From Prunella strophiata (Eukaryota > Chordata > Aves > Passeriformes > Prunellidae): DNA of 64,000 nt. The notes below the pieces were generated by a model. It was not told where the DNA came from. It was given only the letters and a program-made list of their open reading frames with translations, and ran no database searches. Position 1 is the first letter of the stretch. Every line of letters starts with the position of its first letter. The translations under genes and the position numbers were made by a program. This document shows, piece by piece, positions 36,201 through 51,400 of this stretch. Where the stretch lies: assembly GCA_036583965.1 (NCBI GenBank), contig JAZBQD010000001.1, forward strand, positions 16,731,892 through 16,795,891, given 5' to 3'.

Positions 36201-39200
36201 GGTGAAAAAATCACCAAAAAGATCCCCACTATCAGATCCTCCTTCTCAGGTAAAGTGCTGCCTTATTTTGATGCATGTAATTCGTGTCCTTGAAGGGATA
36301 AAAAGAAGGAAATTTGATTAATTTCATTGTGGAATTGTATATTTAATAACAGAAGATATCTTTGTTCTAGACCTGTGCTTTCAATAATAAAGGAGATTTT
36401 TGTAAAGAATATATGCATATGTCCAAGTATAGCACATTGACTATTACCATAAAGCATTAACCTTTTATCCTCTAAAAGTGTGTACACAGTATATAGTAGA
36501 TCTAGTATTTTCTCTGGGAATTCCATTTAGAGTATTAGCAAATGTACTTTGGAATGCCCTGTGTTAAGATGGAGCAAGAATATGAGTAAATATCTTCAGT
36601 CAGTTGTCTGAAAAACAAGATTATCACTATCCACCCTGGAATTTTTAGATTAGGAAGTAAGAAACTAAATGCACCAAATTGGTGGGTTGGAAGGGAAATA
36701 GAAATAAACCAAGTGGGCTGATCTACCAGGAGCATGTGCTTGGATAGTTTGATTCTGTGTCGTAAACTGCTGGCAGGTGGTTTTCTTGGAAGAGAAGTTA
36801 ACAAAAGCTGCTCTTCCACAAAGGCCTGACTGCTTTGATGTGGCACAGCTCCTTCCATGCTGCTGCTCCTCTTCCTGTTATCCATCCTGCCCTTTTATTT
36901 GTGCTGCTTGACAGTGTAGAAGTGAAGAAGGGGGAAAGGGTTCATGACCTTGTGGCCCTACAAGGGTTTGCTCCTATGAGGGAAGCCTGAAAAGTCAGTT
37001 TTGGTAGTCAGAGACTTCAGTGATGGCTGATATGTGCCACTTGTGTCAAGTGCCTAACAGATTTTTTCAGCTCTGGACCTTCTTTCTTCCCTGTTATCAA
37101 AGCAGCTTTGCAATGCAAGTGTTTATCATCAAAGAGCTTAGTTGTACTGGGAAAACTTGCTGCTGGTAGAGTCAGCATTTTCCATTAAGTATTTTATACA
37201 GCACTGCAGCAGAGATTACAGAATTAAAGAGAAGGGAATTCAGAGGTGGAGCTGTTCCATGTGTTGGTGGAAGATAATGGAATTAACTGGCTCTTGTTTG
37301 CTGCAGGATCCTACTCCACTGCCAACCCCAGAAACACCTCCTGTCATCTCCACGGTGGTGCACGCCACGGATGAGGAGAAGCTGGCGTCCTCCGTGACGG
37401 GTCAGAAGTGGACCTGCATGACTGTGGAGCTGAACACAGACAAGCAGGACTACCCTCAGCCCTCTGACCTGTCCACCTTTGTCAATGAGACCAAGTTCAG
37501 CTCTCCCACAGAGGGTACTGCTCCAGCCACGGGGGTTTGCTGAGAGAGAGGGTTTGGTTTGGCCAAGGATGTGCTTTGCTGAATACAGACTCTTACTAGG
37601 GAACCCTAAAAATGGTGCTCTCTGGGCCATTCTGGGGAGCTGAATGTAAGACCCCAACAGTCCAGCCTTGAGTTTTCAGGAAAGAAAAGATGCTTAAAGG
37701 GAAATGAGAGGGCCCTCCAGAGAAAGGCTTTGCTTCCTTTGTGTGATTCATTGTTCTTCTCAGTGCCTTCACAGGAGAATGGGGTCTGATACTGCTCCAG
37801 AGTCACTGAACTACTGGTTCTGCCTGAGCCTGTTCCTTAACCTGCATGGGAAAAGGTCCCATGTTAAAATTCTGCTCAAGTTTTCTGTATTGCATTAATA
37901 CCCATACCATGCCATCTCTCTTGCAGCTTCCTGGGCTCCAGGTATCTTCCTGCATAAAAGTATCCCCTCTATAAGATAGTTACCATTCATATTTCCAGAT
38001 AAAATTCCCTACTAGATCAACCTATTTAAGTTTTTCTTGCCATACTTTCCTATGAGCAGCTGGGAGCTAAAGCTGGAAGTTTCTGTTTAGAGAACTGTCA
38101 TTCCAGGTCTGTGAAATTTGGAAGAGACAGAACTAAGAAAATTTGTGTGTGGCCTTCCTTGGGGCTACCAGAGGGAATTCTGCTTTGCAACATCTGCTCC
38201 AGAGGCAGATGTTCAGCTTTGTGGGTGGGAAGCATGTTTGAGTTTAACTTAGCTTAAACTTTTTCTTCTTGATTAGAATTCATTTCTTCCCCCCAGCCTT
38301 TCAGTCCCTGTCCCAGTCTGCCATTAAATCTGCTTTATGCCATTTTAGGCTGGGTCTAAATTTATGCCTGATTAAGAACTGTTAAACTTTTAGGTCAAGG
38401 TGTTTCACATCAAAAAGCAACAACAATCACAGTGCTTTTGTTAATATGCACATGCTTGTGTGCCCTGGACTTACTGGAAATCTGTTGAGGATTCTAAACA
38501 GATGAGTATTTCAGTCTGGATGAATCCATCTGGCTTCATTTTCAAATCATAAATTTTAGACATTGACTTCTCTGTATTTGTATTTTAAAAAATAAGTAAA
38601 GAAACACTTTTTAGAAAATAAGCCCCCCTAAATCTGGGGATTTAGTGGAAACTATATGGAAGAAAAAGGAACAAAAGAATAGTGAGAGACACTCTGAAAC
38701 AATCATTTTAGCTTTCAAAGTGGGTAGAAAAAAGTGAGCAAAGCTGCTAATTAAATGGTAATTGTCTTGTCTTATGTGTGCTGCATGGTGCAGTTGGGGT
38801 TTCAGATTACACACTCATTATAATCAACAATGCTTCTGCTTTTTACATCTCTTAAAAATAATAATTTTTTCCCCTTGACAGTCTTTCTCCTGCAGCTTTG
38901 AGAAATTTCTGAGTAATTTGAGAGCTGTTTCTCAGTGTAGATATTTTCACCTCTCCCAGACACCCATGTGTTACCCTGTAACCTAACACTGCTTCTGTGC
39001 AGATAGAGCCCAGCTCCTGAGCCAGCCAGTGCATCCAGCCCTCATCTGTTTCAGGCACTGCCTGTAGCTGCTGCCATTTTCCTGTTGCACAGACCCGAAA
39101 TAAGCTGTAATTATTAGCAGAAAATTCTGATGTAATCTTGCAGCTATTTGTAGGAGGAGTTGGAGGACATCACTTAGTAAGTCTGTCGTACGTGCTTATA

Positions 39201-39421
39201 AAAGATAATTATCTTGCTTCTTGGGATATCCTGGGCTTTTCTGATTTTGAATGTATAGGGATAACCAGAGCCTAAGATTTTGGAGGGGAGATGATGTCTG
39301 AGAGGAGAGGAGAGAGAGGAATTGTGCTGGAGACTCTTGAGAGCAGTGAGGCAAAACAAACTGCGTTTAGCCAGCCGTGTTACTCCTTTTGTTTCTACTT
39401 GGACTATTTCCATCTGTGTCC

Positions 39422-39457
<36 letters not shown>

Positions 39458-42400
39458 GTCAGCAGTAAATTTAAATCTGTGTTGTCCCAGCAGCCAGTTT
39501 GGATTGGGATTGCAGAGCTGCTGGCAGTGCTGCAGGCAGGTGGAGGATCCCTGTGGCTGTGCCAGCAGAGGACAGTGCCGGAACGTCTGCTGCCCCTGAG
39601 GCTGCCTGGACACTCAGGGGTTGCTCTCTGGAGCATAAAGCTGCTCCATAAATGCTCCTGATGCACCTCACTGGGCTGGCTGTGGATAAATGGGATACAG
39701 AGAGGCAGTTTCTGAACTCTTGCTGCTGTTACCTGGGGTTTTAGGCTTTCTCCTGCAGTTCAGCTCCTCATTGAGGGTTTGAATTCATCCTTCCAGTTTG
39801 GGTTTTGCTTTCACTGGGAGGAAAGGTGAATGAGAAAGGGTGTTGGTGGTATCTGACACCAGGAGGTTGTCCATCTTGCCTGGCTCCCTATTACCATTAA
39901 AAACATATGGTGCTAGGAATTTCATCGTGAGGAGCCTGCTATTACAGCTTTCTCTTCACTTACAAGTTTTACTGTGAATATCCCCAACCAGTAATGAGGG
40001 TTTGTGGCTCCTCCTCTTCAGTGGTTGTTTGACATAATATGTGGAATTACAGTCCTTGTGCAGTGCTTTTTATTACTAAAAAAAACCAAACATTGTAAAA
40101 TCACATTAAACCCTCTAAAACTTTCTTAATCAACAAATAAGGCAAGAGATTATCTTCAGGGTTGTTTGTTTTTAAACATCAAACATTTTACTGGTGGTTA
40201 TCATTTTCCTAATGCAAGCCTTACTTTTCAAAAGCTGCCCAAATCTAGAAGGATTTTAGCACATGATTTTACCATAATGCAAATGCTAGTGTGCATTTCC
40301 TTAGGATTTATTTATAGTGGAAATCAAATTATGCAAGAGGTTTATTGGATTAAGGCATGGAAACAGAACAAAGTACAGCATTTGGACAAATTAATTATGC
40401 TTTTAATTTTAAATTAAGTTGTCATTGTAGGAAGTGTGCTTTTATTTGAGTGCAGAAAGGTATGATCTCTTTTCCTGTGTTAGATCTCTCTGCTTCTGTA
40501 TCAGCTACTGGGTGACCATGGACTGGGGAGAAATGCTGGTTATTCCTTCCAGTGTAACTGGGAGATTAGAAGCAGAGAAGCAGTAATGATTTGCATTTTT
40601 AGTTAAATTTTAGACTGAGGGTTCTTTGTAGATCTTCCTGCCTTAGACTCTTTCTCTGATAACAAAATGTGAGAACAGCCCAGTAGGCTGGGCTGGTGCC
40701 TCACCCCTGATTCATGAGCATTCAGGTATTTTAGGTACCTTTTTCTTCAGTGATAGCACAGTAGTTGTTCTGAATTAAGACTGTGATAAACATGAAAAAA
40801 TATAAATTAATTTTTCTCAACAACTGTTTAAATACCTTTAAAATAAATTGGCGTCAGCATTGCCATTTATTGAAAAAATGTATTTTCTGTGATAAGATAA
40901 CATGATAGGGGAAAGTTGTCTGTACTCTGAAATCACTCTGAAACCTTCTTAATATTCTGGTCCCTGGGGCAAATTAAAAAGCTGAATTTTTTTCTGGCAA
41001 GCTGATTTGCCTGAAATGTGTCAGGTTCATTGTTGAAAATGAGTGAATATTAACTCACCCTTTACTTTCTCTCTGTATAATCTATTTTTAATATGTCATT
41101 GGAAAGTATTGAGCAGAGTGGGAGTGGCCCTTGTCAATGAGAAGAGTTCTCATTTACTTCTGAAAAAAATCATGTCATGGCATGTATTAACACCTCTTTT
41201 TTTGTTTGTGTTGCAGAATTGGAATATGGCAACTCGTATGAAATAGAATATATGGAAAAAATAGGCTCCTCTGTGCCTGTAAGTTCTCACCTCCATTTCC
41301 ATTCATTTGCATTCCCTTGTCATAATATACTATCCTGGTAATGCCCTCAGCCTCACCACCCTTTAAATTAATTATAATGTGCCTGCAGCAGATCTGCAAA
41401 ACCAGTTCCTTGAAATTGGCATCACTGGGGTAAATTGCCTGTGCTTTGTTGTCCTGTGTCCTGTAAAGCTTGTTCCTTTTTATGATTTTATTTCTAAGCT
41501 AGCATCATACTAGTTTTTTTCTGGAGATTCAAAGCCAATCAGTATTTCCAGCAGTGCAGATCTGCCTACACCAGCTGCTGAACTCTTTAAGAAACTGGGA
41601 GTAAAAGTTTAAAGAAGCTGGAGGGAATCAGGAGAGAAACAGAATTAGTGTGAAGTCTGGAATGCAGAACTATACATTACCACTTATTTCACCTTCTTTT
41701 TAATCATGGATTTGATAGCTTGACTATCAAATCAATGGGGGATCCAGTGAGGGGACATCCAATGGGGACATTAGGAAAATCAATTATGTGGTGTGAGAAA
41801 TAGTTAAACCAATGAGAATATTCAATTGATATTTTGGTAACACCCTCAGCCAAGGGATGCCTCCTGCCTGACAGAACCAGAAATCTGATTAACCCCAAAT
41901 TGGGAGACAACAAGCCACTACAAAGAGTGAACTGTTCAAGTTTTATTCTTTAATGGTTTCTTCCTGGAAGGATCCATCTCACTATCAGCATTACAACCCT
42001 GTTTATTAGTTTTCTGTCAACTCATTTGCTCACTAAAGGCTTCAGTGACCTGAATTAGCTTTAATGGAGAATGGTTGAATTGCTTAATGAGTTTCTCTTT
42101 CCCTGTGGCCAGCAGGATGACAGCACCACGAAGAAGCAGTCCTTGTACCTAATGTTTGATGCACAGCAGGAGAGCCCAGTGAAATCACCTCCCATCAGAT
42201 TGTCTGACTCCACAACTCCCTGCTCAGGGTAGGTCACTGAGAGCAGTGCACAGGCTCTCAGGGGAGTGGGTTACCCTGAGAGCACATACACAGGAACTTC
42301 CTCCTCTCTCTGCCTCTGTGCTGCCAAGTTCTTTGTTTAAAAATAGATTCCCATCTGTGTACACATATGACAGAGAACAGAGGGCAAAGAGACAAAAGTT

Positions 42401-45400
42401 TCATGATGGAATAAGGACATGTATTTCTCCTTCACATTCTGACTAAATAGTCACAGTGGCAACTGTTTTACTGGACTGTGGCCTCCTACTTAAAGCTTTT
42501 TCCTCAAATACTGAGGTGATTTTCACATTAATCTAGAAATCTGTTAATTGCAGTTTTTCACTTGGCTTTCCCTGGATACATTTTCTGAACAAGGGCTCTT
42601 GTTCATAAGACCAGGGTGTGGGAGTTGTGTTTGCTTCCAATAATTTTGCTTGTCAAGGACATCTGTTCTTGTTAGTAAGAGTTGTGTTTTGGGGGAAAGG
42701 TAGGTCACAGTGAGAAAGGAGTAAAAAGGCAAGTGAGAAATACTGAAGAAATGTGACATTTCTGATGGAACTGGTTCTATTTTGATGTCTCCAGTGCATT
42801 GTTTTGAAAGGATATTGCAAAGTGTTACGAGATATAATGATGTAAGTTTGAGTTGAAACAATGTGTGTATGAATACATTTGTATATTTACACATACACAT
42901 GAAAGTGATGAAGAGGACTTGCTCAGCTGTTACCAGAAGCAGAATTGTGAAGCCTGAAAACATGCACACAATCTTTTTCCAGATCAAGTTTTGAAGACCC
43001 TGAAGCCCAGCAGTCCTCTGGCATGAAAATACCACACCCAGCCTCCCGAGTCCTTGCTGCCAGCCAAGAGGCACATTTACAGTCCCCTGACAAGGCCAAG
43101 CAGAAGGACCTGGAGCCCATGACTCTAGGAACAACTCCAGAGGCTATTGAAATAGTGAGTCCTCTATGATAAGAGTTTGGGAATCATTTTCCTCCAGAAA
43201 TTTTGCTTTTGGCCGGAACAACTTCGGCAAAATCTCTGTTGCTTATTCAGCCTCCTCTTTACCCTTCAGACATCTCCTGAAGACTCCTTTGTCTCTGCTG
43301 ATGCTCTTCTCAATAGGATATCTAAGAAAGCCTCAATATGTGATCAGCCTGAATATCTAGATCCTGACCTAGCAGAAAAGAACCCCCCAGTATTTGCTCA
43401 GAAACTTCAGGTTTGTAGCAGAAACATGAATGTCACTTTTCTGTTTGTCCATTCACAGACCAAGGAATGCTTTGCCTCATCTGAAAGGGGTGGAGGGAGG
43501 TTTGGAGGGGATGTGGAAAAGAATTAAAGTAATTATTTAATTCTTTCCAAAGTAACTCTCCCCTTTCAAAGACTTGAAGAACAAAGATATTTTCATTCAA
43601 CTCATGTAATTCATATAATACATAACCTTAAATTGCATCAACACCTATCCTGTACCTCTAATGTATATATTTTCCAGAAGCCTTTTCAAAGCAGATTTTT
43701 TTAAGCTTGAACACAGGACTTGATGTGTGGAGAGTTGTCCTGACACCTGGCCTTAGTAAGTCTGTATGTATAGATTCATTTTTTGAGATTCAGGACCTAA
43801 TTCTGCTGAAATGACAATCAGGCTTTGTTCTCCTTGTAATTTCTCTAATGCAGAATTTGGCATGGTTTCTTCTAGAAAAAGCAAATGGATCTGCAGAGCA
43901 GTTCTGTATGTCAGGACATATTTTCTGGAATATTTACAGTGAAATTTTAAAACAGCAAAGGTTGAACTGAGACCAGCATGTGGCATAAATTCACATAAAA
44001 TGGAAATCAGAGAAGTCTGTGATAAAACAGCTTTAGTTTCAGAAAACATTTCTTTTACATGAAGTATTGTTCATGCTGATCACCTAATAAAAATTATTTT
44101 TCTGTATAGCTACCTCAAAACTAATTAAGCCCTGGAGCACCACTGTCCTCACCACGAGAGGAATTTTGGGTGTTTGTCACCCAGGAATTGTCCAAGTTAC
44201 ACGTTAGAATTTAACAACCCATTTTTGAGTGTGTCAAACATTTCTTACCATGTTCTCACCACATTTTTTTCCCTGTGGGGGACTCCCCCACTAAACCCTT
44301 GGACAGGAGGAGCTAGAGTTTGCTGCCATGAGGATAGAAGCTCTGAAGTTAGCCAGGCAGATTGCCCTCTCCTCCCTGCGCTCCAAGGTACCTGCTTTGT
44401 GCCTGCCCTGTGTGTGTGAGTGTGCACAGCCCGAGTGCTGCTTGTCCTGGGGGGACACCAGGAGCATGCTGGCAGCAGAGCTGACACAGAAATGCTGTCA
44501 CCCCACTCACACCCCAATTAACAACAGGCAAGAAGCAGCAGCATTCCTTCCACGGGAGATGGGTTCTGCAGTCCAGGTGGTGTTTGTCATTTCTCTGAAG
44601 CAAGATTTGTCCTAAAATATTTGGATGGTGAAGAGCACCAGGCCTGCTTTGGCCATGAGGACATTTCTGTCTTTTGCTGGTATTATCAGCCCTGAAGTCA
44701 GACACCTTTGACCCTCAATGTTTGGAAGTGAGGAAATCAATCAACCTTGCCCCCAGGCATCTGAAGAAAGTGACTGCAGCAGGGCTGGAAGGGCTACAGA
44801 GCTCCAAAGGAAAAAAGCCTCACAACACAATGTGTCTTTATTCATAAAGATCTAAATCTGGCTTTTTTCATTGCTACTTCCAGGCCCTGCTGGCTGGTTG
44901 TGCCTCACAGTGATGTTTTGCTCTGCTGTAGGGATGCAAGTGGAACTTACTGTGTTTGGAAAGCCAAAAAAAAGTCATTCCATAAATGTTAGTGGCATTT
45001 TTGGGAAAGGATATCAGCTGAATGGGATGATGAGGGGATGGCAGTGTCCTGCTGCAGTGAGACATTTCATTCCAAATGAGGAGAATGTGCTTCTGACATG
45101 TCCTTCTCCAGTGACCTTCCTCTTGTACTATCCATTAATAAGTCAGCAGAAAGTCTTTTGCCCAATCCTAAATAGTCTGGACTTCATTGCATCACAACAG
45201 CATTTGGGCTGGTTTCAGGGTAGAATTTCTTGGTGCTTTAAAGATCAGTTATTAAGTAGCTGTTTCATAAAAGTAAAGATTTTTCTGAGGTTAACTGCAC
45301 TCCTCTGAAAAAACAATGATCATATTTGATTTATTTCACATACCTTAAGTAGCCCACAAGCCACCTTGTTTCTCCTGTGCACATATATTTACTAAGGTAA

Positions 45401-48400
45401 ACACATTCCTCACAGATTTAAGAGTATTTTAGAGGATGTGATTACAATCTTATTTAAGAAAAATCTTTTATTTAAGAAAAACATACTGTTGTCTTCATTA
45501 GAAGGACTAACCAAGCTGAAACCTGTCATGAGGAACATAAAGAACAAAGGAGGAAAAACAAAACCAATTTTTCTATGTGTGACTGTGTCCCCTTGCTCTG
45601 CTGAGTGTCAGGTGTTGGAAGAGAATGAGGTGAGATGATCCTCTCTAGATCATCTCTGCCTCCTTATTCTCTCTCAAATTCCTTGTCCTCCCAACACTTT
45701 GCTGGAACGTGCAGGATTCAGGACCTCCAGCATCAGGAAACACCTGAGCTGAAGCACATAGATAGTTCTTGTGGGTTATACAGAAAACTTCTGCTTAAAA
45801 TCTGCAGTTTTGCAAATAGCCAACTGTTCAGAGCTCACAAATTGTACTATTTTAGACTGAAGAGAATGCATTTGTGTGTTTGTGAATACTTGTGAGTTGC
45901 CCAGGGGAGATAGTGAGGTGCAGAAGTTTTACAGAATGTGGAGTTACATTTTAAAGATGCTGTTCAGCAGCATCACAGCATTTTGTTTTGTTGGAACAAG
46001 TTTTGAACTCCTTAGAACTTAGAAATGGGGAACAGATTTCATGTGACCTTTTTAGAAAATGTCATTAATCTGTGTAACAAAGATAACAAAATGATAAGCA
46101 GAGGTGAGGAGACTTATAGACCAGCTCCATGGGTGTCATGTTAGGCTGGGAAGGACTTCTGTCCTTGCATAGCTTTGCTGTTTCAGTGTTAAATTAGCCT
46201 ATGATGACACCCCTTGTGACCTACAGTGACTGATGGCCTGGATTAAGTAGAACAGAAACCAGCAGATGACTGCAGTGACTTAAATTTGGATGCTCCTGGC
46301 AGAATTCCCTTCTGGATGGCTGGCCTCTTGTTATTTTCTGAATGCTATATAATTACATTTAACATTTGCTAAACCATGACTGCATGGGTAACAAGAATAG
46401 GATGATAAATAAAGACAGAAGCACTTGTTATGACAAATTAGATCACCTAAAATAAAGATGAAATATAAGCATTTTGTGCTGGCACTAGGAGTGAGAATAA
46501 GGATGTGCAGTTTGTTTTTCTCAGGCAGAGGGGGGTTATTTGGCCACTCCCAAATTTCTTGTCACAGATTTAAACAGCAGCAGGACCAGTCACCTGCTTT
46601 TACATTGCCAAGTATTTCTGTGTTCCAGTGGTGAGGTGAATTAACTCTTTTCTGTTGAACAGTCTCCATTTGGGTGTTCTGAGGTAATTTTTTAGCAGGT
46701 GCAGCTGGAGCAGGGTTTTTGTTCAGCACCCAGTGGGTGCTGAGGTGATGGAGAGTGAGGTGCTGAGATAAGATCCAAGGAAAATAGAAACTGAAAGGAA
46801 AGGCAAAGGCAAAAATGGGATTAGTGCATTACAGCTTTGTGGGCCTCTCATGGCAGTGGAAGATTATTTCCTTCAAACAGCAATGCCATTGATTTTAGCA
46901 AAACTTTACAGGCAGAAACTTCTGCTTGGGTTTTCCTTGCCTTTGCATATATTTGCAAGCAGAAGCGGCTCTCACTTTGCCTGCACTGACCTGTCTGCTC
47001 ACACATCAATTAAAAGAGTCCATCATTCCATGCACACCCAGGCAGCATTTCAGGGGCTTGGAAAGGGCAGCCTCATTTTCAGCAGGGCTAAAGATACATT
47101 CCTCTAACTGCTGTGATAGGAACTACTTTTCATTTTCATTGCATTTCTCTATTTTCTTGCTCTCTGACCTCCTGGAAGTGAGATAACTGCAGCTGGTTAA
47201 TAGATGTGCATTTGTTTCCCTTCTGGTCAGATATCTGGTTTGTGTGAAAGGTGCTGGGAAGAGAAATGTGTTGAGTTCTCAAATATTTACACTAAGATTG
47301 CAGTGACCTACATTTTGTAGTAATTCCCCTGAAGACTTTAATCTTTCTGTGCAAGGTTTAGTGACTTACAAATCCCCATGATGATTATTACCCCAATTAA
47401 CTGCTTACCTTCTCAGCAATTAGGTGTTAAAGTATTATTATTGGGTTATTTTGAGTAATACCATCATCCTGTTGGTCAGGTGCTGTTATTTTCTCAGGGT
47501 AGGAATATTTTGCAGGCAGCAAATAACAGTTACTGAGTTATGCATCAGTTAGGAGCTGTGTAAAATTGGCTTTTGAAGTAAAACCATGATGACTTTTACT
47601 GATTACTCCTGCCAGAGAGCCCAGCTGTGACTTGTGCAGGGTGTTCCCAGAGTTAGGGCAACACTGGTTGGACCACTACCACAAGCATTTCTGATCAGTG
47701 GTTAAATTCCAAGAGTTTTTATGGTCATTTTTGGAAATTTTAAGCTGTTCTGCATGTCATTATTGCTATTGTTTTGTACAATTTCCTCAAATGCAAAGAG
47801 AGCTAGAGAAAACATAATTGTATTAATGATCTGTTGTGCACTATATAATACCTATAAGTACATATTAAATCCTCTAAATATCTTTTTATTTAAAAATTGT
47901 CATCCTCCCAGCAGTTACTTTGACGTGTTTTTATATGAGTTTGAAAAACGTTTGTGTTTCTTCTTGACACAATGAATATTTTCCAGCAATCTCTTTATGA
48001 GAGCCAGCAAATTAAGCTGCAGGAGGCTTTTGAAATGTGACAGATGCAGTTCAACAGATCAATCTGAGGGGTGGCCTTTCTTTGGAGGACAGCTTTGATT
48101 ATCTAATGGCTCTCTTTTATCTCTTCAGTTATTCTTGCTTGTGATTAGGGAGGGAGTGCTTTTTTTTTTTTTTTTGTATTTATGCATTTACAGAGGTGTC
48201 TCAGCTCATATCCCACTATATTTTTTTCCTCTGTAGTTGTTGTACATTGGGAGATACTTTCAAGAGCACAGGCTATGCAGTTTTGACAGATCTTGAAATG
48301 TTTTTTTCTTCTGGTAGGAAAATCCACCAAGTTTGAGCTTGCCATCTCCTAATTCTGCTGGAATTGATCATTATTTTGGGTGTTCATGTTAAAGGTAGCA

Positions 48401-51400
48401 AAAGCAGAGAAGGGATAGCCTGCTCCATAAATCCTAGAAGAGTCAACTGCCTCCTAGGTGTAAAAACAAAAAATACCAAGCAAATTAGTGAGAGTCTCCT
48501 GTAAATGAAGATGCAGTGAGGTGTTCTGTAAGTACTGTTTAGGTTATTCTTGCTCTAATTAAATTTTCTTGCCTAGTCTTTTAATGTTGTTAGTGTTTCT
48601 TCATGTTCTTTACAGATGTGATATCCAGAACATCTGGTCCTGTGTGCATTTTGTACAATTTTTAATACAGCTTCTTCAGTCAGGTGTGATACAAGAACTC
48701 ACAAGGGATTACAACAAAATTTACAGGGTTTGGATGCTTTCTGTGATGCTGGGCTGTGTGAGAAGAGCTGTGAGGAAGTGAATGTTTCATGGAATAGCAT
48801 CTGGCAAAATTTCCTTTACCAGTGTTGAGACAAGAATATGTGATGTTGTAATTAATGAGGACTGAACCTTGATCCAGACATTATCTACTCCTTTCACATT
48901 CCTGTGCTTCAGTCACTAGAGCGTGACTCTGCTATTTTCTTTTTAAAAAACTGCAAACAAAACAACTAAAAGAATACCATACCACCCTCTTTTACAATAA
49001 AATACAAGAAAATAATTATTTTCTCTTTTATGTAAAAAAATAATTTAAATGCCCTTGATTACTACTCTTAATTATTGCAGATAAAACCTAAAGACTTAGA
49101 TACAGCATTAGTGAACTTGAATGAACAGAATACATTCTTTTATGCACAAAGTTAACTGGAAGAATACATTATACCCTTTTCAGCAGCAAGGAAATGCTGC
49201 ACCAGGAAAACAGGATTTGAATATCCATTTCCATCAGTGGATGGAAAAGCATTGATCAACCTGACTTTCCTCCCCAGTCATGGTCCAGCCCTTGTGGTGG
49301 GGGCTTGGCAGTGCCCAGAGCAGCTGTGGCTGTCCTTGGATCCCTGGAAATGTCCAAAGCCAGGCTGGACAGGGCTTGGAGCAGCCTAGGACAGTGGAAG
49401 GTGTCCCTGTCATGGCTGGGGTGGCACTGGATGGGATTTAAGGTCCCTTCCATCCCAAACCATTCCGAGTTCTGTGGACTATTCCTTTGTAATCTCAGTT
49501 TTAGTGTGCTGTAGCTTGGGTTGTTTGCATCCAGAGTTGTTTGTGAGACATCTCCTGCCTCTCAGTGTCATGTTCCTGTTCTTTGCTCTCCTCATTTCAC
49601 AAGCTGCTCTCCCTTATTTAATCCGGGCTGCTGACATGAGCAAAATTGACAGCTGCAAAAAAAGCCTCATTTAACTGACTAATCGCATGCTGGACACCAG
49701 TGGGGCAGCAGTGTCACCTGCATAGTCACACTTCTTATGTGGCATTCTTTATGATAGATACCATGTATTGACAGGCCAGACTTAAGGAAGTGAGCTGTCC
49801 TCTTGCTTCTGGTTTCATGATTTATTTTTATGGAAACAGAATTCCCCTTAACAAGCTTTCTGCCTTCAAATCTGATTCCTCCTGCTGATGTGCATTTCTT
49901 GTGGATGTTGTGGGGAAAAGCAGTACATTTTCTAAGATAAGACTTTAAAATATGGATGGCAAAGTGCTGTCTTTATTTTCTCTCTCTAAAGGTAATAGGA
50001 CTCTCCTGGTGTTTCTTAAGGATCTTAAATGTATATTTTATGATTGCTGAATTCAGAGCTCCTTGTCCACTGTTACAATTTAGAGGTGCACAAAACTCTA
50101 GCCCTAACACCATACCAGAAAACCCATGAGCTAAACACCTATTTAATGGTTTGTTTCTTTGTGTTTAAAAAAACAAAACACACAGAGAGAACCTGCTATC
50201 CCAGCAGATGTTTCCATCTCCAAAAGTGCTCTGTACTCCCGCATCGGCGCCACAGACACAGAAAGCACCACGGCTCTGCTCTACCCCCAGCAGGACCTGG
50301 ACTCTGCACTACGGCTGGCCAGAGCAGAGGTAACTGTTTCCAGCATTTGGGAAAGGAAAAACCTGCCCCTTGTTGTTCCCTTCTTGCCTGCTTTGTCCCA
50401 GATGCTTTATGTTGTGATCACTTGTTCTGTTCTTGGAGCCATCCTCAGCTACGCTAAAGCAAAAGGTGCTACACTGCAAGTTTTAGTTGTTTTACAGATG
50501 TGAAAAACAGATATGATATAAAAATCTTTATTTTTTTAAACCTCATATGTACACTATGCATCTTGGCATTGCTATATAATTATATAAAAATGGTAAGCTG
50601 CTTGAAGTAGAAATAAAATTATGTCTTTTACAAAGCTATGTATCATATTAGCGTGGCTAGCAATAGCAATGAAAAAATGGGTATAATCCAGTGGGTTTTT
50701 TTCCCTTTTGTTTTCTGTTTCAGATTGTGGCCAAGGAAAGGGAAGTATCTGAGTGGAAAGAGAAATATGAAGAAAGCAGAAGAGAAGTGATGGAAATGAG
50801 GTGGGTTATTAACTTGATCACTCTGTCAGAGAGCCTCATCTCAACCTGACAACAGAGTACCATGCTTATACAGTTTTGCTTAGCTGAATTTGCTTCATTA
50901 CTTTTAACTTAAGGCTTTGATTAACTTAAGGCTTTACACTGATCCTGAACTGATACTTTGATACTTTGTCTTTTCTCTGTATGGTGGGCACCACTGTTCA
51001 GGGTGATCATTGAAAACTTCTGTGTTCCTGATGTCATTCACACCCTCAGAATACTGAGATAAGGAAGGTTTTACTCCAGGGTAATGTCAGGGAAGGATTT
51101 GCTCTGGTGTGTGTGTGAATTCTCACTAGGATTGCATAGTGAGGCTCCTGTTGGAGACTGGATGAGTTGCCTGCAGAGCTGGCAGGGGGGTGCACATTAA
51201 ATGCACATTAAATTCACTCTCCATAAGTAGCTCTGCTTGGAAAAAGGAAGGAATGTAGGGAAGAACATGCAGGTTTGCAGTAGTACAGGCTGCCTCCAGG
51301 ACATCATTGTAAACAGTTGTTCAATGATAGAAATCAAACCAGTGTCAGTAGAAAAGCATTTCTTGGAAAGGAACCATTCTGGACTATCAATGTTGGCTTT

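Noticed and set aside
39426..39456. T31 as the poly(A) tail of a minus-strand processed pseudogene
   Set aside because: No gene-like sequence is seen on the downstream side; treated as a simple repeat.
41704..41913. Possible retroviral fragment on the minus strand in intron 6
   Set aside because: The frame is short, and no protein motif, LTR border or primer-binding site could be recognised.
42544..43134. 196-aa minus-strand frame overlapping exon 8
   Set aside because: It is partly an antisense shadow of a real TACC2 exon, with no motifs.
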